DNA from: Galeruca laticollis
Lineage: Eukaryota > Arthropoda > Insecta > Coleoptera > Chrysomelidae
Assembly (NCBI GenBank): GCA_963921935.1
Contig: OY998185.1
Location: forward strand, 1 to 64,000
DNA: 64,000 nucleotides
Direction of reading: 5' to 3'
A program made the translations under genes and the position numbers. Of this stretch, positions 13,424-24,660 are shown one piece after another. A model generated the notes under the pieces. That model had not been told where the DNA came from and searched no databases. It worked only from the letters and a program-made list of their open reading frames with translations. Position 1 is the stretch's first letter, and every line of letters starts with the position of its first letter.

Positions 13424-13635
13424 AAAGGTGGGTCCTCATGTGCGGACTATAAGCAGAGCGCACTGACGCTCAAAGATGTGGTTGGTTGAAATGATCACTT
13501 GACCTATCAAAAGTGCGCTGTCTCTAATCCGCTCGAATTACGCCAATAGTCCACTAAAAAGTAGAATTTGTCTCTAGTTTTCGGCGTACTCCTGGAGTTT
13601 AATGACAGTAGTCCGCACGTGCTAGAGAAAGACAA
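13424..13635 (+). repeat. Palindrome-prone MITE, copy 1
   Basis: A 212-bp block with two recognisable ends: GGTGGGTCCTCATGTG at the left and TTCGGCGTACTCCTGG ... GCTAGAGAAAGACA at the right. The left end recurs inverted at 53999-54163 and the right end recurs as a large hairpin at 53423-53549. It contains no coding sequence and its non-autonomous MITE nature is inferred from the multiple copies. Confidence 0.75.
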
Positions 13636-13998
13636 TAGGTGCGTTCTTTTTGACTGAGATCTCAGATCACTTCAGTTAAGGTGATCTGAGATAAACTGAT
13701 GTGAGTAAGCACCAAAAAGAACGACATCTCAATTGAAGCGCGCGATCTGTCGATAGATTTAAACTATACGACAGATTCGTATCAGTATCTAATAATGTTA
13801 ATTAATGTAATCATAATTTGTAACAAAAGAAAAATAGATTATGAGTGTTTATTGTTTATATGTTAATGGTTAAAACCTTAGATAACCTTGGTTAAAACTA
13901 CAAATAAACCAAGCAAAGCAAATATTTCTTCATCCCCTCCACTTTATTTCCGACTCAATTCCAACTGATACCCCCTTACAACACATTCAGCATCGGTG
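13636..13998 (+). repeat. Foldback-type element, copy 1 (truncated at right)
   Basis: About 363 bp nearly identical to 14953-15317. The first 85 bp form an imperfect hairpin: GGTGCGTTCTTTTTG ... GTGATCTGAGAT ... CACCAAAAAGAACG, with internal GAGATCTCAG palindromes. This copy stops abruptly at 13998, after CATCGGTG, where a THAP-transposon fragment begins. Confidence 0.85.
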
Positions 13999-14940
13999 CT
14001 CTCTTCTAACGGCTTGAGACTGGTGTCCCATATATTGCGATGGAACCCAATCAGGATGGTTCTCGTCCTCCAAAGCTGCTGGCTTGCCTAAAAATATTTG
14101 AACTTCCTCTTAAAGTGAATATATCTAGTGATAGGGTAAAGTCTAATTATTGTCAATGCAGAATTATCTGCAAATAATGAAAATTTTGCAAATTCTATCA
14201 TTTTGTTTTTGGTAGCATTGGTGATTTTTCAGGAAGAAAGATTTTGTGAAAACCTTATACCCTGGAATGATTGAATCAGACTGAAAAATGAACTTTTAAT
14301 ATTCTTGCCTACATTTTTTACAAGTATATATAGTCTTACAAAGCTTACCTGTAAGGAAGTGCTTGCTACACACAGCCTGATATTTTAGCTTTGACTCTGT
14401 AAGATCATCTCTCTTAATGGCTGCTAACCACCTTTCTCATCGTTTTTTACTCAACTCGTTTTTGGCCAACAAAAACTTGTTCTTTTGAATAGCTGGCACT
14501 GCAAAAAAGCTTACTTGATCGCGGATGGAACGGCTTCCACAACCAACAACAAAACAAGTTGTAGGCATTTTCTACAACTTATTTCACACTTCCTCAATAG
14601 TAATAGATAAGTACCAATAGTTAAAATTTACAAGACTAACGAAAACAAATGGTTTATACACTTATCAAGCGAGAGCTTTACGAAAAGAAAGTCAATGCCT
14701 GTACAAACAAAACACACATAGAAAGTCAAAAGTTGAAAGTCAAGCTTTTATCGTTTATTAAACACCTTTAAAACACACGAAAACACACCTCAGAGACAAA
14801 TAAATACACACCTTTGCCGTAAAACAAACAATTTATCTTTCATACACAGTCACGGTCATTTATGAATAAACGTTGTTTACTTTTGTTGCTTGCCCTGGGA
14901 GGCCATCTTGGATTTATTTTGACAGGTCGTTGGATTGCCT
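13999..14940 (-). mobile_element. 5' fragment of an ISL2EU-type (THAP) transposon
   Basis: On the minus strand this segment contains the left terminus and first two exons of an element homologous to the one at 35817. The terminus AGGCAATCCAACGACCTG (14923-14940 inverted) aligns with AGGGCATTCCAACGACCTG at 35817, and a conserved TGTCAAAATAAAT follows in both. Exon 1 (THAP) and the start of exon 2 are present; the rest is deleted at 13999. The divergence from the 35817 copy (many substitutions, GATGGCCTCCCAGGG versus AATGGCGTCCGGGGG) indicates a separate subfamily. Confidence 0.85.
14349..14568 (-). pseudogene. THAP zinc-finger exon of ISL2EU-type transposase
   Basis: ATG at 14568 begins a 220-bp exon, the same length as the homologous exon 35999-36218. 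The protein starts MPTTCFVVGCGSRS, giving the first two zinc ligands of the C2CH THAP motif (C-x4-C), and ends '...AVCSKHFLTG', giving the C-x2-H ligands just before a GTAAG donor at 14348. The central tryptophan (ERWLAAIKRDDL) is kept. A stop codon (TGA after AAACGA) interrupts the middle of the exon, so it is dead. Exon 2 resumes at 14087 (residues matching 'DENHPDWVPSQ') and is truncated at 13999. THAP domains provide DNA binding for the transposase. Confidence 0.85.
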
Positions 14941-14952
14941 AATGTGATCAAC

Positions 14953-15413
14953 AATTGGTGCGTTCTTTTTGACTGAGATCTCAGATCACATCAGTTAAGG
15001 TGATCTGAGATAAAGTGATGTGAGTAAGCACCAAAAAGAACGACATCTCAATTGAAGCGCGAGATCTGTCGATAGATTTAAACTATACGACAGATTCGTA
15101 TCAGCATCTAATAATGTTAATTAATGTATCCATAATTTGTAACAAAAGAAAAATAGATTATGTGTGTTTATTATTTATATGTCAATGGTTAAAACCTTAG
15201 ATAACCTTGGTTAAAACTACATATAAACCAAGCAAATCAAATAGTTCTTCATCCCCTCCACTTTATTTCCGACTCAATTCCAACTGATACCCCCTTACAA
15301 CACATTCAGCATCGGTGAAGGGGGAGGAAAAATCTCAGCTCACTTGAAGTGAGTAAAACAAAAAGAACGCTCACATTACTGATGTGAGCTGAGATCTCAG
15401 TTAATCTCATTTT
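14953..15413 (+). repeat. Foldback-type element, copy 2 (complete)
   Basis: Same sequence as 13636-13998 for the first 365 bp, then a right-hand terminal part (AACAAAAAGAACGCTCAC and GAGCTGAGATCTCAG) that is an inverted version of the left terminus (GCGTTCTTTTTG, GAGATCTCAG). Both ends can fold back. There is no coding capacity. It probably shows what copy 1 looked like before truncation. Confidence 0.85.
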
Positions 15414-15560
15414 CAGGTTATAATGGTTGCTTTTTTCATAGTACTGAAACCTTGTTCTGCTGTAAATATTTCTATTACCCAAAATCTCCTTCTACTAATT
15501 ACTGTTATTTATTTTTGCAATTGATGGTAGGTACATATCGCTTTCTATTTTATATACCTT
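15414..15560 (+). repeat. Dispersed repeat shared with 53558-53830
   Basis: From AGGTTATAATGGTTGC through GTTCTGCTGTAAATATTTC, ATTACCCAAAATCTC and CATATCGCTTTC this segment matches the second locus, with indels. At 53 kb the same sequence directly follows the MITE end (GCTAGAGAAAGACA), whereas here the MITE end and this repeat are separated by 1.8 kb of foldback and THAP sequence. Confidence 0.75.
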
Positions 15561-16330
15561 CAATAAGTACAATTATAGCGTATTCGAATTATGCACTCCG
15601 GCTGAACAGAGTGCGCACTCAGTTCAAAAGTGTTCGATTATTTTTGTCAGAGTTGGACTCCTCCAGTAACACGTGTTCGATTTACAAGCGGCACTGTCAG
15701 GGTGCGCCCTCAGTTCAATATTATTTGCCCTGAAATCAAAGACGGTGTAGTCCACAAATCACCTTCTTGATTTTTGTGGTGTAGTCCTGTCAGTTCAGTT
15801 TTAAATGGCGCCAAATACAAAAATAATTGAATAAGCAATTCTATTTCCGATTCCGATTCTATAGTTTGTATAAAGAAATGTTTCTGATAAGTCCTGAAGA
15901 AAAAATCAAGATATTCGATTTTACTAATATGATAGGAAATATTCAGATAAAGATGAAAATGTACCATTTTTCGTTGAAAGACGTTTTTACATTTTTATTA
16001 AAGTTTTTTCTATTTACTTGAAGAGTTAATTTGTATGTTTCAATTATTATAAAATATATATTTCCCATGTTCATGTTTATATATGGTGTCTTGCTCCTTG
16101 TTGTTTGTTTCATTTCCGCTTTTTGACCGCAAGTTTGGTTAGAAACACTGCACTCGCAGTTGAAATAGTTGAATTGATGTTCTATTTAAAACGCACTTTT
16201 TAAGCTACATTTACATTCAATTTGGCACTCGCTTAATTTCATTCCAAATTGACATTTGTACAACTGACCATTTACATTGTCAAATTGCGAAATATATTTA
16301 ATATTTATAGGTTATGACCGGATAAATATA
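15561..16330. other. Non-coding sequence, probable 5' side of the PIF/Harbinger element
   Basis: No reliable gene. Two GCGC(A/C)CTCAGTTCAA words (15613, 15704) and a small hairpin (CCACAAATCA ... TGATTTTTGTGG, 15753-15780) are visible. Short open frames on both strands overlap each other and resemble nothing. The Harbinger left terminus should lie in this stretch, but I could not find a matching inverted terminus near 44000-44200. Confidence 0.4.
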
Positions 16331-17786
16331 ATGGATGTCACCACAAAAATTGTACTTTTGGGTTCAGTAGCCGCTCTAGTAGGAGCAATTTATATTAAAC
16401 ATTGTAGACAAATAAAAAAATTACCATTGTGCCGCAAAAGGAAAACCTGGGTTAAGGACATTTATTTAAAAAGAAAACAACCTGGAATTTATCATAATCT
16501 AGTAGCTGAAATGCGTGTAAGTGATCCATTGCTATTTTTCAATTTTACTAGAATGTCTACAATCATTTGACAAACTATTATCCTTCTGCAACAATCATCT
16601 GATTAAACATTCACCTCGTGAAGCAATAGAGCCTGGACTGAGGCTGATGGTAACTCTAAGGTTCCTAGCTACTGAGGATTCATATCCAAGTCTAGGATAT
16701 GCATTCCGCATACATCCGTCAACAATTTGTAATATTATAAGAGAGACATGTAGCATTTTGTGGGGTGTTTTATCACCTGTATATCTACCACCTTTATCGG
16801 AACACGAATGGTTGGAGGTAGCAGAATCATTTTACAAAAAATGTCAGTTTCCCAACTTATTGGGTGCAATTGATGGAAAACATATACGGATACAAGCACC
16901 AGCAAATTCTGGCTCTACCTATTTTAACTATAAAAAGTATTTTAGTATAGTATTGATGGCAGTATGTAACGCTGATTACACATTTACTTATGTGGACATT
17001 GGTTCTTATGGTGCACAGAGTGATGGACGAATTTTAAAAAACTCCAGTTTTGGAAAAAAACTTACGAATGGACAATTAAACATTCCAAAAGGAAAAGTGT
17101 TGCCCAATACTAATGAAAGTGTTCCACTGTATTTTATTGGGGATGAAGCCTTTCCCCTCCTTATCAATTTGCTGACGCCCTATAGCAAAAGAAGAAATTC
17201 CAGAAAGTGAACTCATTTTTAACTATAGGTACATTGTTTCTACTATTTAAAACTCTAAAAATAGCATGCATCTCTTAGCTTATGCACGATATCATTCATT
17301 ATGAAAGAAAATAATTTTTGCACACTACAAAATTACCTTTAATTTGATATCCCTAAATACTTGCTTCATTTTGACAATTGTCTTTTCAGATTATCACGTG
17401 CCCGAAGAATTATTGAGAATACTTTTGGTGTTATGGTAGCTCGATATCGAATATTCCATAGAGAAATAAATGCCAAGCCAGAAACTGTAGATAACATTGT
17501 AAAGGCAGTTGTGTGCCTTCATAATTTTTGTAGAATTGAAAAAACTAACAATTTGTATTGTTATCCTCGATATGTAGACAGAGAGCTTAATGGAACAATA
17601 ATTCCTGGAGATTGGAGGAAGGAGGTACCGAGTACTAATGCTCTTCAAAATCCTGAATTGCGCTTTAGAACTAGAAATGTTCCTAGATCAGCTTGGCAGT
17701 TCAGAGACTTCATAAAAGACTATGTTAATGGTGCAGGCAGTGAAGTGTGTCCGTGGCAACTGGATTATATTAGAAACACTAATTAA
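16331..17786 (+). pseudogene. PIF/Harbinger DDE transposase, frameshifted
   Basis: ATG at 16331 begins a protein typical of PIF/Harbinger nucleases: a basic amino-terminal arm, a helix-rich region ending 'GYAFRIHPSTICNIIRET' (HTH), then the catalytic core. The DDE residues are present: D in 'LGAIDGKHIRI' (codon near 16872), D in 'YGAQSDGRIL' (near 17022), E in 'RRIIENTFGV' (near 17415). A GT-AG intron (17229-17389, donor GTACAT, acceptor TTTTCAG) separates the last aspartate from the glutamate exon. Two single-base frameshifts, near 16560 and near 17190, break the protein, so it is inactive. In autonomous Harbinger elements a second Myb/MADF-like protein is needed; a candidate partner lies on the minus strand at 20969-21424, beyond a nested insertion. 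Confidence 0.9.
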
Positions 17787-19499
17787 GTCAAGTAATTTAC
17801 TTAATGGTAACCCAGACAACATTAGATATTCTATAAATATCCGTGGAATATTCATTTTGGCATATTGGAATATTCTCTAAAAATGCCAAGAATATCTTTA
17901 TGCTTTTTGGAATATTCCTAGAAAGTGAAAATGGGAATATCCTAAATATTCAGAGAATATTCCCAAATGAATATTCTTTTTCGTATTATATATAAGCTAG
18001 GATTATTCCGAGAATATTCAGAAAAGCATTATCTAAGAATGTTCTTCAATGAATGTTTCAAGAATATTCAATATATACTATGAATATTCATGGTAGATTC
18101 ATTTGGAATTTTGTAGAATTATATCAAATTGTATATTCAGGGGATATTCTTTGTATATTCAGAATATTGCAGAAATATCCTCAGAATGTTCAGAACCATA
18201 CATTTAATGGGGGGAGAGGGAAGGGTTAGTATATAGGATTCATGTAAATGCACTTTTTTCAAATTTCTGTAAATCAATAAATTTTCATAACTGATGGAAT
18301 TCTCTACCCGACCATTCACTCGATGGTGGCTTCTAAAGTGAATAAAGTGGCACAGGTACAAATTGGATTCAGAACATGAGTCCAATAACATTAGTGCTTA
18401 ATTCTGGTTACACCTAAGAAAAAAATATTTTAACTACCTAAGCATAATAAAATAAAATTCAATATTAAATTGTCCAAGTTTTTATTAGACAAACATAAAC
18501 TTTATAACTCTCTATAAACTTTTCAAATTTATAAATATTCAACTATAACTTTCATTTTATCGTTTTTAAACCAAAACGACAGCTTCACAAAATATATAAA
18601 GCATTAATCTACTTGTTGGACATCAGTTTCGTAAAATTAAATATTTATAGATACTTACATTCTCTTGTGAGAAATGAAAAATAAAGAAAAAACAAAATTG
18701 ACCAAATACTTGTTTCTATTAAAAAATATAGAGTTAATCTTTTAAAATTTGTAAATATTTATAGGACCCACACACTGCGAGTTTTTAGCTATACCTAAAT
18801 GGATAAAACTGTCCGGTTAAGGCTACATAACTGAGGTATAACTGAAAAACATCCTTATTGTTGACGTTTTGCAATCAGATATATCAATTTACCCGTTCGG
18901 GTAAGGCAGTGTTAAAAGCTGGCAGCGTGTGGATTCATAAACTTGCGTTATATCATCACAGTCACTAGAATGTATTTCGACGGCCTGAGATGAATGTGCC
19001 GGTTGCTGTGATGGTGTGGTATCTGCAATTATAAAAGTGATTGTAGTAATCATTTGTAGAAATTTTACAAATATGAGTATAAAAAATATCGATATTTTCT
19101 TAAATTTGTCACTATGCAGAATACATTACATTGACACTGGTATTCTATACTGTCGCTTAAATACCAAAGCATATGTTGATTAATTATTGTATGCTCTTCT
19201 CATGTAAGTTTTTACCAGCCTCAAGTTCTTAAGATAATTTACTCGTTTAAATTAATGTTGACTTAGTTTTATAAACCGATATAAATGTTTTAATTTTTTT
19301 GTTTTCATTATCTTAACACCAGGATATTCCCTTATACAAATTTCAAGAAGGTATTAATCCCTTAAAAAGTATAAATCAATTATGCGGCCAGATGACAAAA
19401 AATAAATATCAAAAACAGCTGATTATAATGTCTACTTAAATTTAATATTTACCAGACTGAGTAACTATTTTTGTTGGTGGATCATTCAATAAATTGTGA
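17787..19499. other. Non-coding left part of the THAP element
   Basis: The first 20 bp are Harbinger 3' flank. From 17811 onward this is transposon sequence: GAATATTC-rich subterminal region to about 18200, then AT-rich sequence with no supported gene. Short minus-strand frames near 18137-18391 resemble nothing. Confidence 0.5.
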
Positions 19500-20934
19500 C
19501 CTTTGCATTTCAACTATGGAAATAGGGTAGACACAGCTAGCTGAAGCAAATGCTTGGGATATCCTCCTTTGGAAATACATTTTTCCTGACAGTGAAGTTC
19601 ACACAACCTATAATTCTATTGTAAAGCATCTGTAGTCTTTCCAAACAAATCTGCACAGTTACAATCTTCCAACCATAAGTATGCCCTAAAAAGTAAATAA
19701 ATGTAGTTATTCACATGTCTATATTAACTACTAATTTATTATTCAACATATTTTTAGCTGAACAGGGCTCGTCAGCAGAAAGCTTATTGTAGTACATATT
19801 ATTATTGCATGTTATTAAAGGCAGAGGGACAGATCAATGCTAAAAACCAAAAACATAGAGAATTGCACCACTTACGATGCATAGGTACATGTGAAATAAT
19901 ATATAAAAAAAGTAAAAAAGTAATATATACCTATAATATATTGCATATAGAAACAATTACTCACCTCACAAGGTCTTTGGGAAATCCAAACATTGTTATT
20001 CCTTCTCCTGTTCTTGAGTGACATCCACGAACTGCACAAGTTATTCATCCCATAACAAATACAATAATTTCTCACTAAGAGTTCCACTAGTCACGATATT
20101 GTTGAAAACAAAATTTAAATAAACTTTAACTAAAGCACAATCCACTCCAGTTCATAGGTTAGATAAAACGGAAGCGAAACGAACCTATTGACACTTGACT
20201 TTGAGCATGCCAGACTTAAGCCCATCACACATGATATTCGAAATTAACCAATAAACGTGTGTACAGAGAACGCCAGTTGCATTTTAATTGGCTGGCCGCT
20301 TTTTGTTGACGCTATTGGGTACCTGTCATGATTTGGCTTTACGCTGAATGTTATAATTATCATTTATATCTTTGTTCTCTTTTTATCACACGACGATATG
20401 ACGAATAACATTATATCCACACCGTATCAACCATTTATGTAGTGTTCATATCGAGGATATTTTTACATCTTTTTCTTATCTTATAATCTCTATCTGAACT
20501 TCAATGAGTTTAATACATGGTTTAATTTGATATATTATATTTATTATTTGTATGAAGGTGATTTTAACTATTTACACCTATGCGTAGGGTTGAATATCCG
20601 GATAAATGTTTGAACTATAACTTTCGTCCCATGTGAAAAATAATTTTAATTTTCTTTAATCATAAGTAAATATGCTTAAAAGAATATGCTAGGAATATTC
20701 AGTTTGGTAATATTCTTAAATGAATATTTTAAGAATATTCAATTTGATAATATTCTAAAATGAATATTTTAAGTATATTCATCAGGCTTGTTCTGTGAAT
20801 ATTCACTAAGGAATATTAATAGAATATTCAAAAATAATATTAATATTATAAGAATATTCTTAGTTGATTCGGAATATTCTTATACTTTTTGGTGTATTTA
20901 AAGATTATTCTATGAATATCCCATGTTGTCTGGG
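17811..20934 (-). mobile_element. THAP-derived DNA transposon with inverted ends, nested in the Harbinger element
   Basis: The ends are inverted copies: CCCAGACAACAT at 17811 and ATGTTGTCTGGG ending at 20934, extending about 30 bp with mismatches (GATATTC ... AAT). About 350 bp inside each end is packed with GAATATTC or AGAATATTC words, likely subterminal protein-binding sites. The interior carries only two THAP exons (19500-20055), so it is non-autonomous. At most an AA dinucleotide repeats at the flanks, so the target duplication is unclear. It separates the Harbinger transposase from its partner gene. Confidence 0.8.
19500..20055 (-). pseudogene. THAP zinc-finger gene remnant (two exons)
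   Basis: On the minus strand exon 1 (about 20055-19966) reads 'CAVRGCHSRTGEGITMFGFP', giving the C-x4-C ligands and the FP motif of THAP domains, and ends at a GTGAGT donor. Exon 2 (about 19687-19500, acceptor TTTTTAG) keeps the conserved tryptophan ('YLWLEDCNCADL'), the C-x2-H pair ('RLCELHCQEKC') and the closing 'AVSTLFP', which corresponds to the AVPT box. A TAG stop interrupts exon 2 before the C-x2-H pair. No transposase catalytic domain follows. Function in the intact ancestor would have been sequence-specific DNA binding. Confidence 0.75.
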
Positions 20935-20968
20935 AATAAAACAATAATAAACTTAGACTATATGTTTT

Positions 20969-21424
20969 TTATGTTGTTCTATTTTTCCTTTTTACTTGTA
21001 GCAAGCGTATTACAGTCTCATCAATAAACTCTTCTTGAACTGTTTGTGGCATATCTCGAAGTTCAGCAAGTAAATAACTGGAGAAACTATTTAATTTATC
21101 CACATTAGCATGACTAACTGTACTTAGAGATGAAGAAATTTCTTTAAGTATTCCAACCATTGGCTCTTCCACAGACATTCTAATTTTATTATCATTTTTT
21201 TTTTCTTTTTGCCTTAGGTGTTTCATGTAGTGTTTTGTATTGTCCTGATGGCTCTAATCTGACAGGATAATTTTCAGTCAGTGTTTGTCTTCTGAATGGC
21301 TCTGATTCTGCTGATCCAGAAAAATTTTCAGAATCATATGTTTGTGACTGCATGTCTAAATTATTATTTTTGTACTCAGAAGGGGCCATACTCAGTTGAC
21401 TTTCACCAAGATCACTTGAACTGG
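20969..21424 (-). pseudogene. MADF/BESS-like partner protein of the Harbinger element, C-terminal exon
   Basis: A minus-strand exon begins after a TATTTTAG acceptor (near 21425). It encodes a Ser/Glu-rich linker, a basic stretch 'KAKRKKK', and a carboxy-terminal helical region 'LLAELRDMPQTVQEEFIDET' followed by 'VIRLLQVKR', which resembles the BESS motif that ends many MADF proteins encoded next to Harbinger transposases. A one-base shift in the A-rich run at about 21195-21205 separates the two parts. The amino-terminal MADF DNA-binding exon is not found; the gypsy element inserted in the upstream intron at 21490. The role (DNA binding and nuclear import of the transposase) is known for the family and inferred here. 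Confidence 0.6.
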
Positions 21425-21494
21425 TTCTAAAATATAAAATTACAGTAATACATAGGAAACCTTGGAGTAACTAAATTATTCCATTAGTAACCAC

Positions 21495-21574
21495 TGTTTC
21501 AAGTTGGCTTTAATAATATTAATGTTAATTAAATAAAACAAGATTATTCATGAACACGTGTATACTCTCCTGTC
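21495..21574 (-). repeat. 3' LTR remnant of gypsy 1
   Basis: Eighty bases identical or nearly so to the corresponding half of the 5' LTR (30497-30560 joined to 43906 onward), from TGTTTCAAGTTGG to CTCCTGTC. It is cut at 21575 by the hAT terminus CACTGTTGCC. The other LTR half was not found between 24700 and 26362, so it was lost by deletion. Confidence 0.88.
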
Positions 21575-21759
21575 CACTGTTGCCAATGGATGAGAATGAA
21601 AATATCCTCTTCTGAACTCGAAATTATCCGATTTTGTCCGATATGTTGAAAACAATCAAAAATAGTAAATCACTACTATATATTCAGGTTTCGTACCCAA
21701 ATAGAAGGCAGGAATGGCTATTTTGTAGAAATAATGAAAAAAATTAGTTATTTCATATT

Positions 21760-22200
21760 TATTTATATAAAAAGGAACATTTTACCGAAAATATTTCTAA
21801 TCAAACTAAAAAATCTTTGGTATCATTGGAATACACTAAAAAATATTGAAAAAAATTACATTTACCTAAAATACTTCTATTCAAACTAAAAAATCTTTGG
21901 TAGCATTAAAATACAAAAAAAAGGTTTAAGAAACAAAAAAGTTACGTGTACCAATTTTGTAATTTCATATTTATACTTTAATAGAAAAAAGATACATTTT
22001 CTTGATATACTTCAATTAAAACTAAAAAATCTTTGATTAAAATACATTGAAAAATAATAACAGGAAAACACGAAAGTTACACGTACCTAATTTGTTATTT
22101 TATATTTATTTTTTCATAGAAAAAAAGGAACATTTTACCTAAAATACTTATTTGTGTTCAAACTAAAAAAGCATCTGTAACTGTAATGAAAAAATAATAT
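21760..22200. repeat. Degenerate tandem repeat in the hAT 3' region
   Basis: Four diverged copies of roughly 100-120 bp, each containing CAAACTAAAAAATCTTTGG or a variant, an A-rich run, and a TACATTTACC-like segment. They lie between the transposase stop and the left terminus, where hAT subterminal repeats are expected. Confidence 0.7.
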
Positions 22201-22251
22201 TAAGTCACCTACCAACTTGAAATGTTTTTCTTTCAACTATTACTTATCTTG

Positions 22252-24660
22252 TCAAATCTTACACTCCAATATTTGTTTTGTTGGTTGAAATTTAACGCAA
22301 CCCCCACTGTTATCTACTCCTTGTTTAGTAGCTAAACTTGCCCTTAGAGTAGAAGTGTTTAATAGGTTTCTTTTGTCTGTTTTTATATTAAAAACATTAC
22401 TGAAAATTCGTTCAACACTCGCGTTAGAAAATGGCAACACAAGCAGTAATGATAAGGTTTTTTTTAAATTAGGAAATAATAAAACGTCGGCATTATTTTT
22501 CAAGTTAAAAATTTCTGACCAATATTGCTCACAATCTTTTATGTTTATGTGGAGATCTTCAAAATGTAATAAAGCATGTTTTTTCCACTCATTGTCCAAA
22601 GCCTGAGGATCAACGTGGTCTTTCAAAACTGGAAATGAGTCAATGATATGTTTTAAAGACTTTGTCTTAAAAGATTGTGCAACTTTTGGATCTAATATAT
22701 CTATAATATCGAAAATTGGTTCTTTAAAATTGAATGTTTCTTTTATATTTTTTGCAAGATCAGTATAAAACGATAAAATTGACGTTGAAAATTTAACAAT
22801 ATCGTTTCTTTGAATGTTGGGATTTTTATTTAAGTCTGCAAAGGATTCTGTTGCTGCCATCCCCAAATAAATATTTTCTAATGGTAGGAAAAAATCCGGA
22901 TTTTCATGATTCAGTTTGAAAATATCTGGCTTTTTTTATATGTGATAGCTCAAGAAAATTAGCATATAACGTTTCTAATAATACTATCGTTTCTGGCTTA
23001 ACTCTGTAGAGCAAAGGCTTTTCAGACTGAAACAGCATGTTAAAATCAGTCATAAGCCCCAAAGAATACGACATGAATTCCAGATAAACTCTGGTAAATG
23101 GATTCTTCATTGCTTCTAACATACTGTCAGTTGTGTGTGATGGGTCCTCAAGCACCGATTCCATTAAATAGTGTTTTAGTGGCTCATATTGTTCAAGCAC
23201 TCTGTCAATACATGCTTTTATCGACAACCACCTTGTTACGGCTGGGGAGAGTATTTTATGTATTTCTATTTGAAAAAAATGTTGAAACTCTTCAAATTTT
23301 TTTCTACGCAAGGAGCTCCTGTTAAAATGACTGCCTACATTACGAAGTAGGTCTTCCACCTGCCTTGGTAGTTTTAAACAGGCTTTCGAAACTGCCAAAT
23401 ATGCCATATGACAGGAGCACCTGATACATATTATTTGAGGCAACTCTTTTTTCAGAAAAGCAAAAACAGAATTGTGCTCTCCGACCATAACATTAGTGGT
23501 ATCCGAAGAAAACCCTACCAAATTTTTTAATGGAATTTTTTAAAATGTTGAATAAATCAACAGCTGTGGAACCACCCAGATCAAAAAAATTTGTTTTAAT
23601 CATATTTACATTGTTATCGTAATATATGATTGAAAAAGCACACTGCTTTTTGACAGAAATATCTGTCGTTTCATCCATGATTAATGAGAAGAAGAATCCT
23701 GACTCCCTTAATTTATTGTGAAAATCTATTAGAAAATTGATTCCCAAACTATTGCATACAATAGCAGTGGCCTTGGTTCTTTTTACACTCAGTTTTTGTG
23801 CAATTTTTGAATCATGAAAAATAGTTCTTAAAAGTGGGCACAAAGTATCCATCAACAAAAAAGGTAATTGATTTGTAGCTAACAGGGCACAAAGTTTTAT
23901 TTCCGCGATTCTTACGGCAATGTCTTCACTCTTTTCTGTGGAAAGTTCTGTTATCTTGGTGCTAGTTGACACTTTTTGCCAATTTAATTTGTGTTTTTCA
24001 CTATTCGAGTGTTTAATAAGGACAGTTTTATGAGCTACCACATCCATAGTGCATACGTTACAAAAGGCAAACGCTGTTCCTCGACCTGCTGGTTTTGAAG
24101 ACTTTTCCAACCAACCCTTGAATTTGGGATTATTGATCCAAGAAAGTACAAAGCCAGTCCTCTTTTCCCTTTTTCCAGGAGTTCCAATTTTTTTCGTTTT
24201 TTTTTTCTGGTTGAGAAATTGCAGCCTAAAATAATCGAATGTAATACTGAATTATCTATTCCAAATTTGTTTGTTTTATTAAACAGTAGATTATTTGTAC
24301 CTTTATGAGAAAATACTCACAAAATCATTTCCACAGGATTGTTCTGTCTCTGTCGCAAAGGACGTCGAAGGTTCCTTCCATTTATCGTCACCCCTAGGTG
24401 TATCACACGTTGTGGTAGCAATGTTACTGCAACCTGGTTTCTCTTGATCATTTGCTTTTGGCTTTCCTTTCCCGATCACAACATCTGAATACGGCTTAAT
24501 TATTACTTCTGGTATCCGTTTTTCCTTTTTCTAAAATCCACAACAAAAAATAGTATATTAGCATATTATAAAACCCTTGATACCAATTTTTTTTAATACT
24601 TCTATGTTATCTGCGAACTTTTAAAGTTTTACCTTATAATCAATAAGCCACTTGTCCATT
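22252..24660 (-). pseudogene. hAT transposase (BED-like zinc finger), frameshifted
   Basis: The first exon starts MDKWLIDYK at about 24660 and a second lies at about 24535-24310. The main exon begins near 24110 with a BED-like finger ('FCNVCTMDVVAHKT' followed by 'HSNSEKH'). The RNase-H-like core then shows 'SLIMDETTDI' (first D), 'GFSSDTTNVMVG' (second D), the C-x2-H 'IRCSCHMAYLA', and the dimerisation block 'LPFSNASVERIFS' (catalytic E). All three catalytic residues are present. Two frameshifts, near 23510 and within the A-run near 22930, disconnect the reading frames, so no full protein is made. The family transposes by cut-and-paste with 8-bp target duplications. Confidence 0.88.
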
